Assembly (NCBI RefSeq): GCF_033100115.1
Contig: NZ_CP136910.1
Location: forward strand, 310,001-374,000
Length of the DNA stretch: 64,000 bases
DNA from: Anaerocolumna sp. AGMB13020
GTDB lineage: Bacteria > Bacillota > Clostridia > Lachnospirales > Lachnospiraceae
Direction: 5' to 3'
Of this stretch, positions 16,725 to 27,291 are shown one piece after another. Numbering within the stretch: position 1 is the stretch's first letter; every line of letters begins with the position of its first letter. A model generated the notes under the pieces. The model was not told the DNA's origin. It saw nothing but the letters and a program-made list of their open reading frames with translations, and made no database searches. Made by a program: the position numbers and the translations under genes.

Positions 16725-18506
16725 TTACCAACCCACTCTGATAATGAGGCCTTTGGGATCTCCTACCTCCAGATAAGAGGCCTGCCCGTTTACATCATCG
16801 TAGCAGAAGCCATATGCCAGTCCGTCAATACTGTGATCATGCCAGAATTTTGCATAGTAATTGGCAGGCGCAGCTTTATAATACTTGGAAGGATTATTCC
16901 AGTCTGCGGTATTTCCATACACATGTCTGTTAAGCGCAGCGCAAACTTCAGCATTGCTGGCACCACCGATTCCAAGTAAAATATCTCTTGTCGAAATGCT
17001 TGAATACCCTGCGAAATAATTTGCATAGGTTCCTCCTGTATTAAATGGTCCGCTGATAGGGCAAACGATTCGATAAGGAGCCTGCAGGGTTCCCAAGGAT
17101 TTGAACTCTGCGGGAACTTCATTTTGATACTTGGTGAACAGACCTGCTCTGGTTTCAGCTTCCAGTTCTCCCACTGTCCGGTCATAATTACCAGCCTTAT
17201 TCACAAGCCTGTACTGAACTGGGAAACCGAACTGATCCACTCTTGTGGTATTGCCGTGGTATCCGGTATCATCTACCGTAAACTCTACAAAATCAAAATA
17301 GATGTTACGGTTAGGATCCGTTGGATTATTGATATCCGGGCCGGCAAACCCATCATTGTAAGTCTTAATGTAGCATGGTGAGCCTACACTGAGAAACATC
17401 CTTCCTGAGGTTATCTTCGGGAGATTTACCCAGGAGGTTTCACTTACTTTGTGATAAATATTTGCGTAATTTACTCCATTTTTGGTCAGATGACCGGCCG
17501 CATCATTAAGTGCTGAAGAAATTGGAATAAGATTACCGGAAAGATCCAGATAACACCATGCACCGGTGACTGGATTTTTTCCAATTACCCCCCAGTATAT
17601 TTGACTGTCTGAATAAGCACCTCCAGTACCGTTCATTACTTTTACACTGACGCCCCCTCCAGAAGGATTTGGTATGGAGGAAGCCGCTACTGAATAAATG
17701 GAATTTCCCGTTCCAACGCCGGAATCCCCTACCAAAGTAAAGGACCATCTCTGTGCATCGGTGCCATTGTCTGTATACTGTTGTACCACCGCACCATCAG
17801 TGGTCTGAGAGCTCCGTACATCCATAGCCAGTCCACTGACTTTAGAAATTACTTTGTAGTATCCGCCGCCGGTATCTATTATACTAAAGCGCTGAGCGCT
17901 GGTGCCATTATCCGACCATTGCTGCAATTGCACACTGTTACTCAGAGAACTGTTCGGTACATCCAGCACCAGCCCGCTGTGTACTGCTGTTATTTTATAG
18001 TATCCGTCTGATTGTTTCTCTAACTTAAACTGCTGATTCGTTGTATTGCTATTACTCCATTGTTGTACTTTTGCTCCGGCAGCGGTTGATTTATCCGTAA
18101 TATCAAGTACTTTCCCGCTGACCTTGCTGGTTATCCTATAAATCCCCCCGTTTTTTAGTACAGCTGCTTGTCCTGAGTAGGTATAAGTCGAAGTGTCATA
18201 AGCTGTGGTGCCATTGTTATAGGTAAAGAAATATTCAATAACAGAACCTGTAGTCCATTGAACGCTCTGCTCATACCTTCCTGCTCCGGAATTATAAGAC
18301 ATTCTAAGATTCTGCTGGTCGCCTGAGTTCACCTTGTAATGCGCATCCACCCAGGTTGTATTAACGGTTGACTTAAACCAAATTACCGCATTGCTTCCAG
18401 AAACTTCTACTCCTTGTGTAAAGTCTGCTGCTGAGACTTTCATTGAGAGCAGCATCGAAAAAATCAATACCAAAACGAAGCCGCACTTAAGCAATTTCTT
18501 TGTCAT
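16725..18506 (-). CDS. Secreted GH64 beta-1,3-glucanase with CBM56-like and ricin-B modules
   Basis: A 593-residue secreted protein. The signal peptide is residues 1-26 (ends MKVSAAD). Residues 28-112 resemble CBM56, a beta-1,3-glucan binder (VIWFKSTVNTTWVDAHYKVN, QQNLRMSYN). A ricin-B trefoil spans 121-255, and a GH64 thaumatin-like catalytic domain spans about 265-593 (QIYWGVIG, NIYFDFVEFTVDD, RVDQFGFPVQY, YGFCYDDVNGQAS). GH64 enzymes release laminaripentaose from beta-1,3-glucan. With the chitinase downstream it would attack the two main fungal wall polymers. The upstream 743-base gap to the divergent pectate lyase is very AT-rich. Confidence 0.92.
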   Translation of the reverse strand: MTKKLLKCGFVLVLIFSMLLSMKVSAADFTQGVEVSGSNAVIWFKSTVNTTWVDAHYKVNSGDQQNLRMSYNSGAGRYEQSVQWTTGSVIEYFFTYNNGTTAYDTSTYTYSGQAAVLKNGGIYRITSKVSGKVLDITDKSTAAGAKVQQWSNSNTTNQQFKLEKQSDGYYKITAVHSGLVLDVPNSSLSNSVQLQQWSDNGTSAQRFSIIDTGGGYYKVISKVSGLAMDVRSSQTTDGAVVQQYTDNGTDAQRWSFTLVGDSGVGTGNSIYSVAASSIPNPSGGGVSVKVMNGTGGAYSDSQIYWGVIGKNPVTGAWCYLDLSGNLIPISSALNDAAGHLTKNGVNYANIYHKVSETSWVNLPKITSGRMFLSVGSPCYIKTYNDGFAGPDINNPTDPNRNIYFDFVEFTVDDTGYHGNTTRVDQFGFPVQYRLVNKAGNYDRTVGELEAETRAGLFTKYQNEVPAEFKSLGTLQAPYRIVCPISGPFNTGGTYANYFAGYSSISTRDILLGIGGASNAEVCAALNRHVYGNTADWNNPSKYYKAAPANYYAKFWHDHSIDGLAYGFCYDDVNGQASYLEVGDPKGLIIRVGW

Positions 18507-18913
18507 AGCTTTCCCTTTCCTTTCTTAATTGATATGACTTCTTATACTGACTTCAAGCAACATCAAATGTATTGGTTTTTTAATTTTTTCTGACCACTCC
18601 TCCCCTTGATAGTTTTTGTAAAATATATACATAAATCATCCCTACAACTATAATTTCGGTGATTTAGAAGAATATGTAAATATATAATCTTGTGATTATT
18701 TGCTTATTTTTGTTATTTGTAAATTATTGGTTCTAAGGTTTCTCAAAAGAGGGAAGATATTTGGTGATGTTTACCTTTTTGAAACCAGTAACCTCCTTTT
18801 TATTAAGCAGTAAATACGAAATTTTTAACCACCTAATGAAATATATGGTAATTATCACATACTTTTTCAACTTTTTATTGCTTATATTGGAAATAAATGT
18901 TATATTGTATATG

Positions 18914-18933
18914 AAATGTAAGCTCTTACATTT
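18914..18933 (+). promoter_or_regulatory. cre-like palindrome in the glucanase/pectate lyase intergenic region
   Basis: AAATGTAAG-CT-CTTACATTT is a perfect 9-bp inverted repeat with a two-base centre. It resembles a CcpA/LacI-family operator (TGTAANCG-type), although the central CG is CT here. It lies in the 743-base AT-rich divergent region (18507-19249), which holds no gene I can support. Confidence 0.4.
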
Positions 18934-19030
18934 ATATTGCAATCAAATTCATTATTAATTTAATTTATATATTAGATACTATTTAATTTCTGATATTTAT
19001 GAGGTTATTTATATGATTTTTTATATATTC

Positions 19031-19051
19031 AAATGTAAGCTCTTTCAATTT
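19031..19051 (+). promoter_or_regulatory. Second, half-degenerate copy of the palindrome
   Basis: AAATGTAAGCTCTTTCAATTT repeats the left arm and centre of the palindrome at 18914-18933 exactly, with a weaker right arm, 117 bases further on and about 200 bases before the pectate lyase start. Paired sites suggest a shared regulator. Confidence 0.3.
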
Positions 19052-19249
19052 TTTTAAATTTATGGGAACAATCTTAAAAAGAACTGACAATTAAAAAATG
19101 AACTATTTCGAAGGATTGTAGGTACGGAAGAATTTATTGAGGAGGTATTTAGCGTCTATAGAACATATGTCTAAACAGGTAAAGAAAGGGGGCACTTTGA
19201 AATAATACCAACGCATATGTTTTAAGAAAATAAATGGAGGTAAATAATT

Positions 19250-20614
19250 ATGAAGTGTATCAAACGTATTAAAAGTATTATACTTTGTTTGGCTCTGGGG
19301 TTTTCTTTACTTTATGTAACAGCACCTATGGTACCCGTAGATGCCGCAACCACAGTAGTTCACAATTTCACTACCAGCGGAACAAGCAGCTCTTTCTTTT
19401 CAATTACCGGGAACCTGTCCACCTCAAAAGGCACAGTTACTTACAATGGTCTGACGCTTACTCAATGCCTGAAAATTGAATCTTCAACAAGCATCACCTT
19501 TAACACCACTGGTTCTTCGACTTTAAAATTAGTTTTTAATAATGAAAGTACTACAAGAATTAAGGTTGACGGAACAAATTATGCTATGACAAACGGTATT
19601 GTAAGCGTATCGCTGGGAGCAGGCTCACATACCATTGCAAAAACCGATGTAGCAAATCTGTATTATATCGAACTGACAACAGATGGAGGAACTACACCTA
19701 CAGCAACACCTACACCAACTGTAACCCCTACAGCAACACCCACTCCTACCACACCTCCCACATCCGGGGATATCATTCTTACTCCGAACGGCTCCATGAC
19801 CTTACAGCAGGCAATTAATTCTGTACAGCCCGGAAAAGCAATTTATCTGAAAGCTGGAGCCTATAAATATTCCAGTACAATTCTTATTGCTGAAGGAAAT
19901 AATGGTACTTCAAGCGCAATGAAAAAAATATATGCTTATGGAGATGGTGTTCCTACAGTAGACTTCTCTGCTATGTCTGAAAATTCTTCTAACAGAGGAA
20001 TTGTTTTAGCAGCAAATTACTGGCATATCAAAGGAATTACAATCAAAGGCGCCGGCGATAATGGAATGCTGCTGGCAGGACATAATAATACAATTGAGAA
20101 TTGTACCTTCAGAGAAAATCATGATACCGGACTGCAACTATCAAGATACAATACATCCTATAATTCCATCAACCAATGGCCCAGCAATAATCTGATTATT
20201 GGTTGCCTGTCTACAGAAAATGTTGATTCAGGCCGTGAAGATGCAGACGGGTTTGCAGCCAAATTAACCTGCGGTCAAGGAAACAGATTTGAGAATTGTA
20301 CAGCTATTTATAATTGTGATGACGGATGGGATTTATATACCAAATCCGACACCGGTCCGATCGGTGTTGTAACAATGGTTAATTGTGAGGCATCTTATAA
20401 TGGAAAATTTACCGATGGCAGCCTTACTGGCGGAGACGGAAACGGCTTTAAGCTCGGAGATGATACTGCTTCCGTTCCACATGTGCTAAGAAACTGTAAA
20501 GCCAATTACAATGCGAAACACGGATATACCGGAAATGGAAATCCCGCAAAATTAGTTATGGATAACTGTACCGGTACAGGTAATGGCGGTAAGCTTTTTG
20601 ACAGAATAAACTAG
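19250..20614 (+). CDS. Secreted PL9 pectate lyase
   Basis: A 454-residue secreted lyase. The signal peptide covers about residues 1-32. A roughly 110-residue beta-rich N-terminal module (HNFTTSGTSSSFFSITGN, IKVDGTNYAM) is probably carbohydrate-binding. A Thr/Pro linker at about 146-170 follows, then a right-handed parallel beta-helix of family PL9. It contains the family block DADGFAAKLTCGQGN and NCDDGWDLYTKSDTGPIG, whose aspartates bind calcium and whose lysine in GFAAK is the likely base. It cleaves polygalacturonate by beta-elimination outside the cell. The start follows GGAGG. It ends at a hairpin shared with the convergent AraC gene. Confidence 0.93.
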   Translation: MKCIKRIKSIILCLALGFSLLYVTAPMVPVDAATTVVHNFTTSGTSSSFFSITGNLSTSKGTVTYNGLTLTQCLKIESSTSITFNTTGSSTLKLVFNNESTTRIKVDGTNYAMTNGIVSVSLGAGSHTIAKTDVANLYYIELTTDGGTTPTATPTPTVTPTATPTPTTPPTSGDIILTPNGSMTLQQAINSVQPGKAIYLKAGAYKYSSTILIAEGNNGTSSAMKKIYAYGDGVPTVDFSAMSENSSNRGIVLAANYWHIKGITIKGAGDNGMLLAGHNNTIENCTFRENHDTGLQLSRYNTSYNSINQWPSNNLIIGCLSTENVDSGREDADGFAAKLTCGQGNRFENCTAIYNCDDGWDLYTKSDTGPIGVVTMVNCEASYNGKFTDGSLTGGDGNGFKLGDDTASVPHVLRNCKANYNAKHGYTGNGNPAKLVMDNCTGTGNGGKLFDRIN

Positions 20615-20717
20615 AACTCTGATAAGTTAACTAAAATTTGCAGAAACAGGGATAACTTAGCCTTACATCCCCTGATATAATACCAACTATCATTACACAG
20701 CCTGTTCTTGCAGCAAA

Positions 20718-20756
20718 AACAGCCTGTAACCTTTCCTTTCCATGTTACAGGCTGTT
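20718..20756. terminator. Terminator between convergent genes
   Basis: AACAGCCTGTAAC (20718-20730) and GTTACAGGCTGTT (20744-20756) form a perfect 13-bp stem with a 13-base loop. On the minus strand the stem runs into TTTTT, a good terminator for the AraC gene. It also lies downstream of the plus-strand pectate lyase. Confidence 0.8.
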
Positions 20757-20872
20757 ATAATATATACTCCTAGAATTGTTTAATGATTCTTGCTCCTCTT
20801 ACTACCCTAGATAAGCGTATCCATATCTTATATACTGGGAAAGTTCACGATGCTTATACTTTATATGCTTTT

Positions 20873-21646
20873 TTATTTCCCTCTGTACTCACTGGGCGTA
20901 CATCCGCAATGAGCCTTAAAAATTCTGTTAAAGTGACAGATATTCTGAAACCCAGAATCAAAGGCTGCCTGATTGATGGTAACAGCATCGTTTTTCATAA
21001 GGTATTGCGCTTTTTGTAATCTCGCCTGAATCAACTCCTTCTTTGGCGTACTATGAAAAAACAGTTCATAATATTTGTATAACTGACTCTTTCCAATATT
21101 GAGCATACCACACATTTTCTCTATATCCCAAGGCTCCTCACAATTTGCTAGAACCTGTTGTCTGAGGCTCAGTAGTTCAGGGTATATGTTTTCTTTGTGT
21201 TCAACCGGAATAGCCTCCCGCAGCTTTTGCCGATGCAAAAGTATCATAAGCTGATGTATATATAAATCAATCATTTCCTCCGACTGTGACAGCTTATTTA
21301 TAAATTCCTGGTAAATCTTTTTAAGCAGCCAGTTAAGCTCATCCGTATTGTCCGGATAAAAAATTCTATTTTGCAGTATTTCATATTTATTAAACTCCTC
21401 TGGTTTACAGAAAAAATGCATATAACTGTTAAAGAATTCATTATCTGCCTGATAATGCTGGTAGGTACCAGGCGTGTATAAAATACAGGCACCGGATTTC
21501 ACCTTTACCTGTCCATGATTCTGAAAATAGAAAGTCATCGGTGATAAAGTCAATAGGAAAAGATAGCTGGCAGTACCAGTAGGACGCAAAATTATGTCTT
21601 TATACGGGTTATGTGTGTGATATCCACAATAATCAATTGTTATCAT
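20873..21646 (-). CDS. AraC family transcriptional regulator
   Basis: 257 residues. The N-terminal half is a cupin-like sugar-sensing domain (YCGYHTHNP, ACILYTPGTYQHYQ). The C-terminal hundred residues are two AraC helix-turn-helix motifs (CGMLNIGKSQLYKYYELFF and AFDSGFQNICHFNRIFKAHCGCTPSEYR). The start is the ATG at 21646, preceded by AGGAG; the frame is open upstream to 21724. It is divergent from the GH51 arabinofuranosidase gene, 162 bases away, so it probably controls that gene in response to arabinose-containing sugars. Confidence 0.9.
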   Translation of the reverse strand: MITIDYCGYHTHNPYKDIILRPTGTASYLFLLTLSPMTFYFQNHGQVKVKSGACILYTPGTYQHYQADNEFFNSYMHFFCKPEEFNKYEILQNRIFYPDNTDELNWLLKKIYQEFINKLSQSEEMIDLYIHQLMILLHRQKLREAIPVEHKENIYPELLSLRQQVLANCEEPWDIEKMCGMLNIGKSQLYKYYELFFHSTPKKELIQARLQKAQYLMKNDAVTINQAAFDSGFQNICHFNRIFKAHCGCTPSEYRGK

Positions 21647-21793
21647 CGTTTTTCTCTCCTCTTTGGCTATGGAAAATCTATGCAACCATAAGTAAAGCAT
21701 ATTTATAATCGGAAGAAAAGTCAATACATAAAGAAATTAGGTTAATTTCTTTTTATCATAGCCTGCTATAATTTAGATAAAATATGTGATTAA

Positions 21794-23305
<1,512 letters not shown>

Positions 23306-23392
23306 ATTTATACGAAGCTTTGATTGGTTTATATTTTTCACAAGGGATGGAGAATTGCAGCAAACAGTAAGTACTCATGCTTCAATTCCAAG

Positions 23393-23522
23393 GTATAAAA
23401 AGTCCTGATTCTCTGAAGATTTCGTGTTGGACATGATGTAAAACAAAACAGATAAATCGTTGCGATCAGTTAATTTTGTGTTACAACACGAAGTCTTCAG
23501 AGAAAGTATTGCTTTTTTATAC
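23393..23522. repeat. 130-bp imperfect foldback element
   Basis: GTATAAAAAG (23393-23402) faces CTTTTTTATAC (23512-23522). CTCTGAAGATTTCGTGTTG (23411-23429) faces CAACACGAAGTCTTCAGAG (23484-23502) with one mismatch in 19. Inner arms GTAAAACAAAA and TTTTGTGTTAC pair with one more mismatch. The whole folds into a long hairpin lying between the GH51 and NUDIX genes. It may be a MITE-like element or an unusually long terminator. Nothing else is visible in 23306-23606. Confidence 0.55.
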
Positions 23523-23606
23523 TTATCATAATATGCAAATATGTATATAAGTCAGATCTTAACGTATTAATTAATCACTTTGTTCCAATTTACTTTAGAG
23601 CACAAA

Positions 23607-24026
23607 TTAACTGCAACCGTTATTATATGCTAAGGTATTAATAACCTTGTTCACAAGTTCTAAGTGAAGCAAAGGATAGGTGAGATTACTTGGTATTTCA
23701 GAGAAAAACTCTATTCTTTCAATTTCTGAATCAGGCATTTCATCAAACTCTTTTATTTCGGCATAAAAAAGCATCGCATACCTTGATAATGAGTATGTGC
23801 ATATCGGTATAATATCAAAACTTTTTGCTCCTGTCTCTTCAAATAATTCTCTCTTTGCAGTATCCAATATTGACTCATTTTCCTCTCTATGTCCTCCTGG
23901 CACCTCCCAGGTATCTCTATCCTTATGCTTGCAGAATACCCACTTCCCTTTGAATTTGGATACAATTACAGCTGCGAATAACAAAGAATCTTCAATTTCT
24001 TCGATATCATAAAAATTTACTTCCAT
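23607..24026 (-). CDS. NUDIX hydrolase
   Basis: A 139-residue NUDIX protein. The NUDIX box is essentially complete: GGHREENESILDTAKRELFEETG matches GX5EX7REUXEEXGU, with the REXXEE glutamates binding magnesium. The N-terminal strands include KFKGKWVFCKHKDRDTWEVPGG. Members hydrolyse nucleoside diphosphates linked to another group, but substrate is not predictable. The gene stands alone, with separate genes on either side. Confidence 0.92.
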   Translation of the reverse strand: MEVNFYDIEEIEDSLLFAAVIVSKFKGKWVFCKHKDRDTWEVPGGHREENESILDTAKRELFEETGAKSFDIIPICTYSLSRYAMLFYAEIKEFDEMPDSEIERIEFFSEIPSNLTYPLLHLELVNKVINTLAYNNGCS

Positions 24027-24194
24027 TAAATCACCTCATTTTGGTATAAACGACTTTCCTGCTTATATATATATTGTCGGTGCAACTAATGTTATTTTTA
24101 TACCATTCTTTTGTAAGATATCTCATATGATTTCTCCTGTGATCTTATTCATTCTTTAGTTAGTGAAAGAAATAAAAGTACGGTATCACAAGTA

Positions 24195-24572
24195 TCAGGC
24201 CTTATTATCTTGGGCGCAGAGACAGAAAGGATGTCCGGCTGGATCTAACATAGTGACCCATTCCTTTCCTCCAAATTCTGATTCTGTTGTCCTGGCCCCT
24301 AAAGCTAGTGCATATTCAACTGCCTCCTCAACGTTTGGAACCTGAAAGTCAAAATGCATCTGTTTTTGTTGCTTACCCTCTTCCTCAGGCCAGGTAGGCG
24401 GGACATAATCCTCCTCTTGAATGAATAAAAATACGATACCATCGTTACTCAATGCAGGACGCCCAAACATAATGCTTTTTTCCCAGCCAAGTAAATTATG
24501 ATAAAATTCACACAAAGTCTGTTCATCGTCACAATCCACCATTATATTTCCCAGATGTATTCCGTTTAACAT
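24195..24572 (-). CDS. VOC family protein (glyoxalase/dioxygenase fold)
   Basis: 125 residues with two VOC beta-alpha-beta-beta-beta modules: GIHLGNIMVDCDDEQTLCEFYHNLLGW and the second half beginning MHFDFQVPNVEEAVEYALALGAR, ending FGGKEWVTMLDPAGHPFCLC. The start is the ATG at 24572 with AAAGGAG five bases before it; the frame also extends to a GTG that lies inside that site. The actual substrate is unknown; it may be a metal-dependent lyase or a drug-binding protein. Confidence 0.9.
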   Translation of the reverse strand: MLNGIHLGNIMVDCDDEQTLCEFYHNLLGWEKSIMFGRPALSNDGIVFLFIQEEDYVPPTWPEEEGKQQKQMHFDFQVPNVEEAVEYALALGARTTESEFGGKEWVTMLDPAGHPFCLCAQDNKA

Positions 24573-24719
24573 AGAAACTCCTTTCACATGCTACTTAGTC
24601 CTTTAAGCTTTACCATTTACACTATAGACTAATTTTTGTAATCAATTACAAATCCCCCTATGTTACACCATTTTATTCCATGGTTCAATCTGACTTTCAC
24701 CAGAACATTACGTGTTCTA

Positions 24720-25403
24720 TCATAGAAGCATTAATTCTTCAGCCCTTCTTATTTTCACCTCATGAGCAAATCTGCTGTCCATTCCGCATACTGCCATTTT
24801 ATAATCTGTATCAAGCTTATACTGTTTAAAGCTGTAATTCCTAATATCCTCTTTGGATTTAAACAGTATATCCTCTGATTGGATACGAAAGGAAAAGGAG
24901 TTAAGGGGAATTGAAAGACCTTTTCCCACAGCCTTGATATAAGACTCCTTCAATGTCCATAATTCATAAAAATAAGATAAACGTTCTGAAGCCTCCTTTT
25001 GCATCAGCTCTTGATATTCCTCAAGATGAAAGAAACGCTTTGCAATATCAAACTCAATTGGTTGAATATGTTCAACATCAATACCTACAGGTAATGAATG
25101 GACAGCACACACAACCCAATCTCCTGCATGAGAGGTATTAAAGCAGAAGTCTTGCTGCTGCTGTTTTAAAGCGGGCTTACCATACTCATTGTATTCAAAT
25201 ACGATATCCTCATTTTTTTGGCCTAATTTGTTCGTTATAATCTGTCTGACCAAAACATCACTGACTAAGGAACGCTGGGCATCCTGTATTCTATGAAACC
25301 TTCTGATTCTATCCTGCTTTTCCCCGGATACTTTGCTAAGAAGCAAATGATACAGTTCCTGTGGTAATTGATTGCTTAAATTTACAGCATAAATTTCAAT
25401 CAT
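24720..25403 (-). CDS. Sfp-type 4'-phosphopantetheinyl transferase
   Basis: A 227-residue enzyme that moves phosphopantetheine from CoA to carrier proteins. Signature motifs are present: GKPALKQQQQDFCFNTSHAGDWVV, then VGIDVEHI (GxDVE, magnesium site) near residues 110-117, and FYELWTLKESYIKAVGKGL (WxxKES, with K and E) near 145-163. Its length fits the Sfp/Gsp class used for secondary metabolism rather than AcpS. No NRPS or PKS gene lies in the window, so its carrier protein must be elsewhere. Confidence 0.92.
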   Translation of the reverse strand: MIEIYAVNLSNQLPQELYHLLLSKVSGEKQDRIRRFHRIQDAQRSLVSDVLVRQIITNKLGQKNEDIVFEYNEYGKPALKQQQQDFCFNTSHAGDWVVCAVHSLPVGIDVEHIQPIEFDIAKRFFHLEEYQELMQKEASERLSYFYELWTLKESYIKAVGKGLSIPLNSFSFRIQSEDILFKSKEDIRNYSFKQYKLDTDYKMAVCGMDSRFAHEVKIRRAEELMLL

Positions 25404-25468
25404 ATTCTCCCGCCTTTATCTGGTTTTATATATTGGTTCCGCTTATTAAATTATTTTGTATCCACTCT

Positions 25469-25717
25469 TTAAGGGTGAAATTCATATGCTGCCTGAATAT
25501 GCTGAATAATCCAGTTTAAGAACAATGTACTCTCAAAAAAACCACTTCTGGGCTTCCCTGATAGTGTAATAAAGCTGGTAATAAGCCCCCTGACAGGCGT
25601 GTACTTAAGCTTTTCCTGACAACCCTGTGATAGATTCCTGGGGTAATCTGTCAGAACAGCTTTGCACCTCTTGTCCAGGAGCTTATTGTCAACAGTCTTA
25701 TATTTATATTGAATATT
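25469..25717 (-). pseudogene. Coding-like open frame without a start codon
   Basis: Eighty-two codons run between stops at 25717 and 25469 with no ATG and no ribosome-binding site. The translation looks protein-like (VLTDYPRNLSQGCQEKLKY, GLITSFITLSGKPRSGFF, NWIIQHIQAAYEFHP). The stretch is more GC-rich than its flanks and holds CTGACA/TGTCAG repeats. It could be a gene fragment, perhaps of a mobile element, or structured RNA. I do not recognise it. The rest of 25404-25819 shows nothing. Confidence 0.25.
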
Positions 25718-25819
25718 TTACCATCTTGAACATAATTTTACTACTTCAAATTCATTATTTTGACTTATTGGAATATCTGTTCCATAAAATTTAAAAGCGG
25801 TTCACCTCTATACTGTCTT

Positions 25820-27247
25820 CTAAATTAATTCTTGTAAGATTTTCTTTAGGGTCTGTTTCTCACCAACATTTCCCGGAAAAATGATATAGGGTATTCCCGG
25901 AAATCGGCTGTTTTCATCTGTTTTCCAAACAGGAATTCCCGGCTGAATCTGACCTAATACATATGCCTTTCGAACCTTTAAGGCTCTCACTCCGATATCA
26001 CTTGATGTAATTCCACCTTTTGCAATAACGAATCCCGGAACTGTACCTAGTTCAGATACCAACTTAAGCACCGACTCAGATATCTTAACAGATCGCAAAA
26101 GCGCCTTTTCTTTCGTATCCTTATCAAGAGTCAGCAACCTGCGTTTGGTATAGGTAACAACTGTTTTACCTTCCTCTATCAGTGCCTTACTGCGTGCTGT
26201 AACCCGTTCTACCTCTTCCTCCAGCCTGTCCTCCAATACCAGGTCAGAATTAAATTCCAGAAATTCCAGCTCCTCCATATCTTTTAAAGCTTCCAGCTGT
26301 GCGGTTGTCTTCTCTGTATGGGAGCCTATAACCACAATACCGCCTCGTTTTACAGGCACCGTAATCATATCCTCTTTTCGGAGCAAAGGCTGATCTGCTA
26401 TTCCGCCTATAACCTTTATAAAATCAGCGGCAGTTCGAAACAGATAATGTCTGCCACCCTTTATTGCACGGTAAAAGGCAACGCAGAAAGTTTCCAGGCA
26501 GCCTGTATCTATGGCATTAACTATGACCTTTCCAAAACCTTCTACACCAAGGAGTGTCTCCTTAATAACCTCCAGCTCGGCACCTCGAAGTTGGTCTAAG
26601 CTGACAGATTTCACTGATTCTGCAAGGTAAGCACCGCCTGTCTTCTCTTCGATATATTCACAGAGATTTGAACTTGTATAACCAAAGGTTTTATCTCTGG
26701 CAAATTCTGTATCAGCTGCGGGTATAAGCTCTTCTTCATATCTGACATAATGAATGTTATCGATGGTATACCTTCCGCCTGCTTTAAAAAAGGGAATCAA
26801 AATCTCTCCATCCACCTTAATTGCCAGTCCCTTTTCCAGCTCTTCTTTCAGAAGAAAGGTTTCAAGAGGATAATGGCCTCTTAAGGTAGAGTCACCCCGG
26901 CTGATAATCTGAAAATTCATTCCTGTTTCTTTGGCGGCTCTTATAATGTTCTTTGCAATTTCAATATGTACCTTCGTGGTCTGCTGCTCTGTCATAGCCC
27001 GGGAATTGGTCAGAATATAGAACAGCATATCCTCACTTAAAAATCCTTCAAGGATACTTTCATAATTCCAATCCGTATATACAAATACATCATGAACCGC
27101 CTGTACACCAGTTGGATCGTCATCCAATACTATTATCTTCAGCTTATTACTCTCAATTTCCTGTCTCAGTAAATCTGCTATTTTACTGCTCTTATATTCA
27201 TTATGCTGATATTTATTTTCAACATCTGTCATTCTCAAACGTTCCAA
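25820..27247 (-). CDS. Four-carbon acid sugar kinase family protein (DUF1537)
   Basis: A 475-residue protein of the OtnK/DtnK family, ATP-dependent kinases of threonate, erythronate and related acids. The N-terminal substrate domain has VLDDDPTGVQAVHDVFVYTDW (near residue 40), LTNSRAMTE and SRGDSTLRGHYPLET. The C-terminal nucleotide domain has GSHTEKTTAQLEAL, AKGGITSSDIGV and the final FPGNVGEK. It follows GH127 on the same strand by 44 bases. The usual partners (PdxA-like dehydrogenase, OtnC-like decarboxylase) are absent, so the substrate in this arabinoside/galactoside locus is unclear. Confidence 0.9.
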   Translation of the reverse strand: MERLRMTDVENKYQHNEYKSSKIADLLRQEIESNKLKIIVLDDDPTGVQAVHDVFVYTDWNYESILEGFLSEDMLFYILTNSRAMTEQQTTKVHIEIAKNIIRAAKETGMNFQIISRGDSTLRGHYPLETFLLKEELEKGLAIKVDGEILIPFFKAGGRYTIDNIHYVRYEEELIPAADTEFARDKTFGYTSSNLCEYIEEKTGGAYLAESVKSVSLDQLRGAELEVIKETLLGVEGFGKVIVNAIDTGCLETFCVAFYRAIKGGRHYLFRTAADFIKVIGGIADQPLLRKEDMITVPVKRGGIVVIGSHTEKTTAQLEALKDMEELEFLEFNSDLVLEDRLEEEVERVTARSKALIEEGKTVVTYTKRRLLTLDKDTKEKALLRSVKISESVLKLVSELGTVPGFVIAKGGITSSDIGVRALKVRKAYVLGQIQPGIPVWKTDENSRFPGIPYIIFPGNVGEKQTLKKILQELI

Positions 27248-27291
27248 GGAAGCCTCCTAACTTAATAACCAAAGGATAAATTATGGATTCT

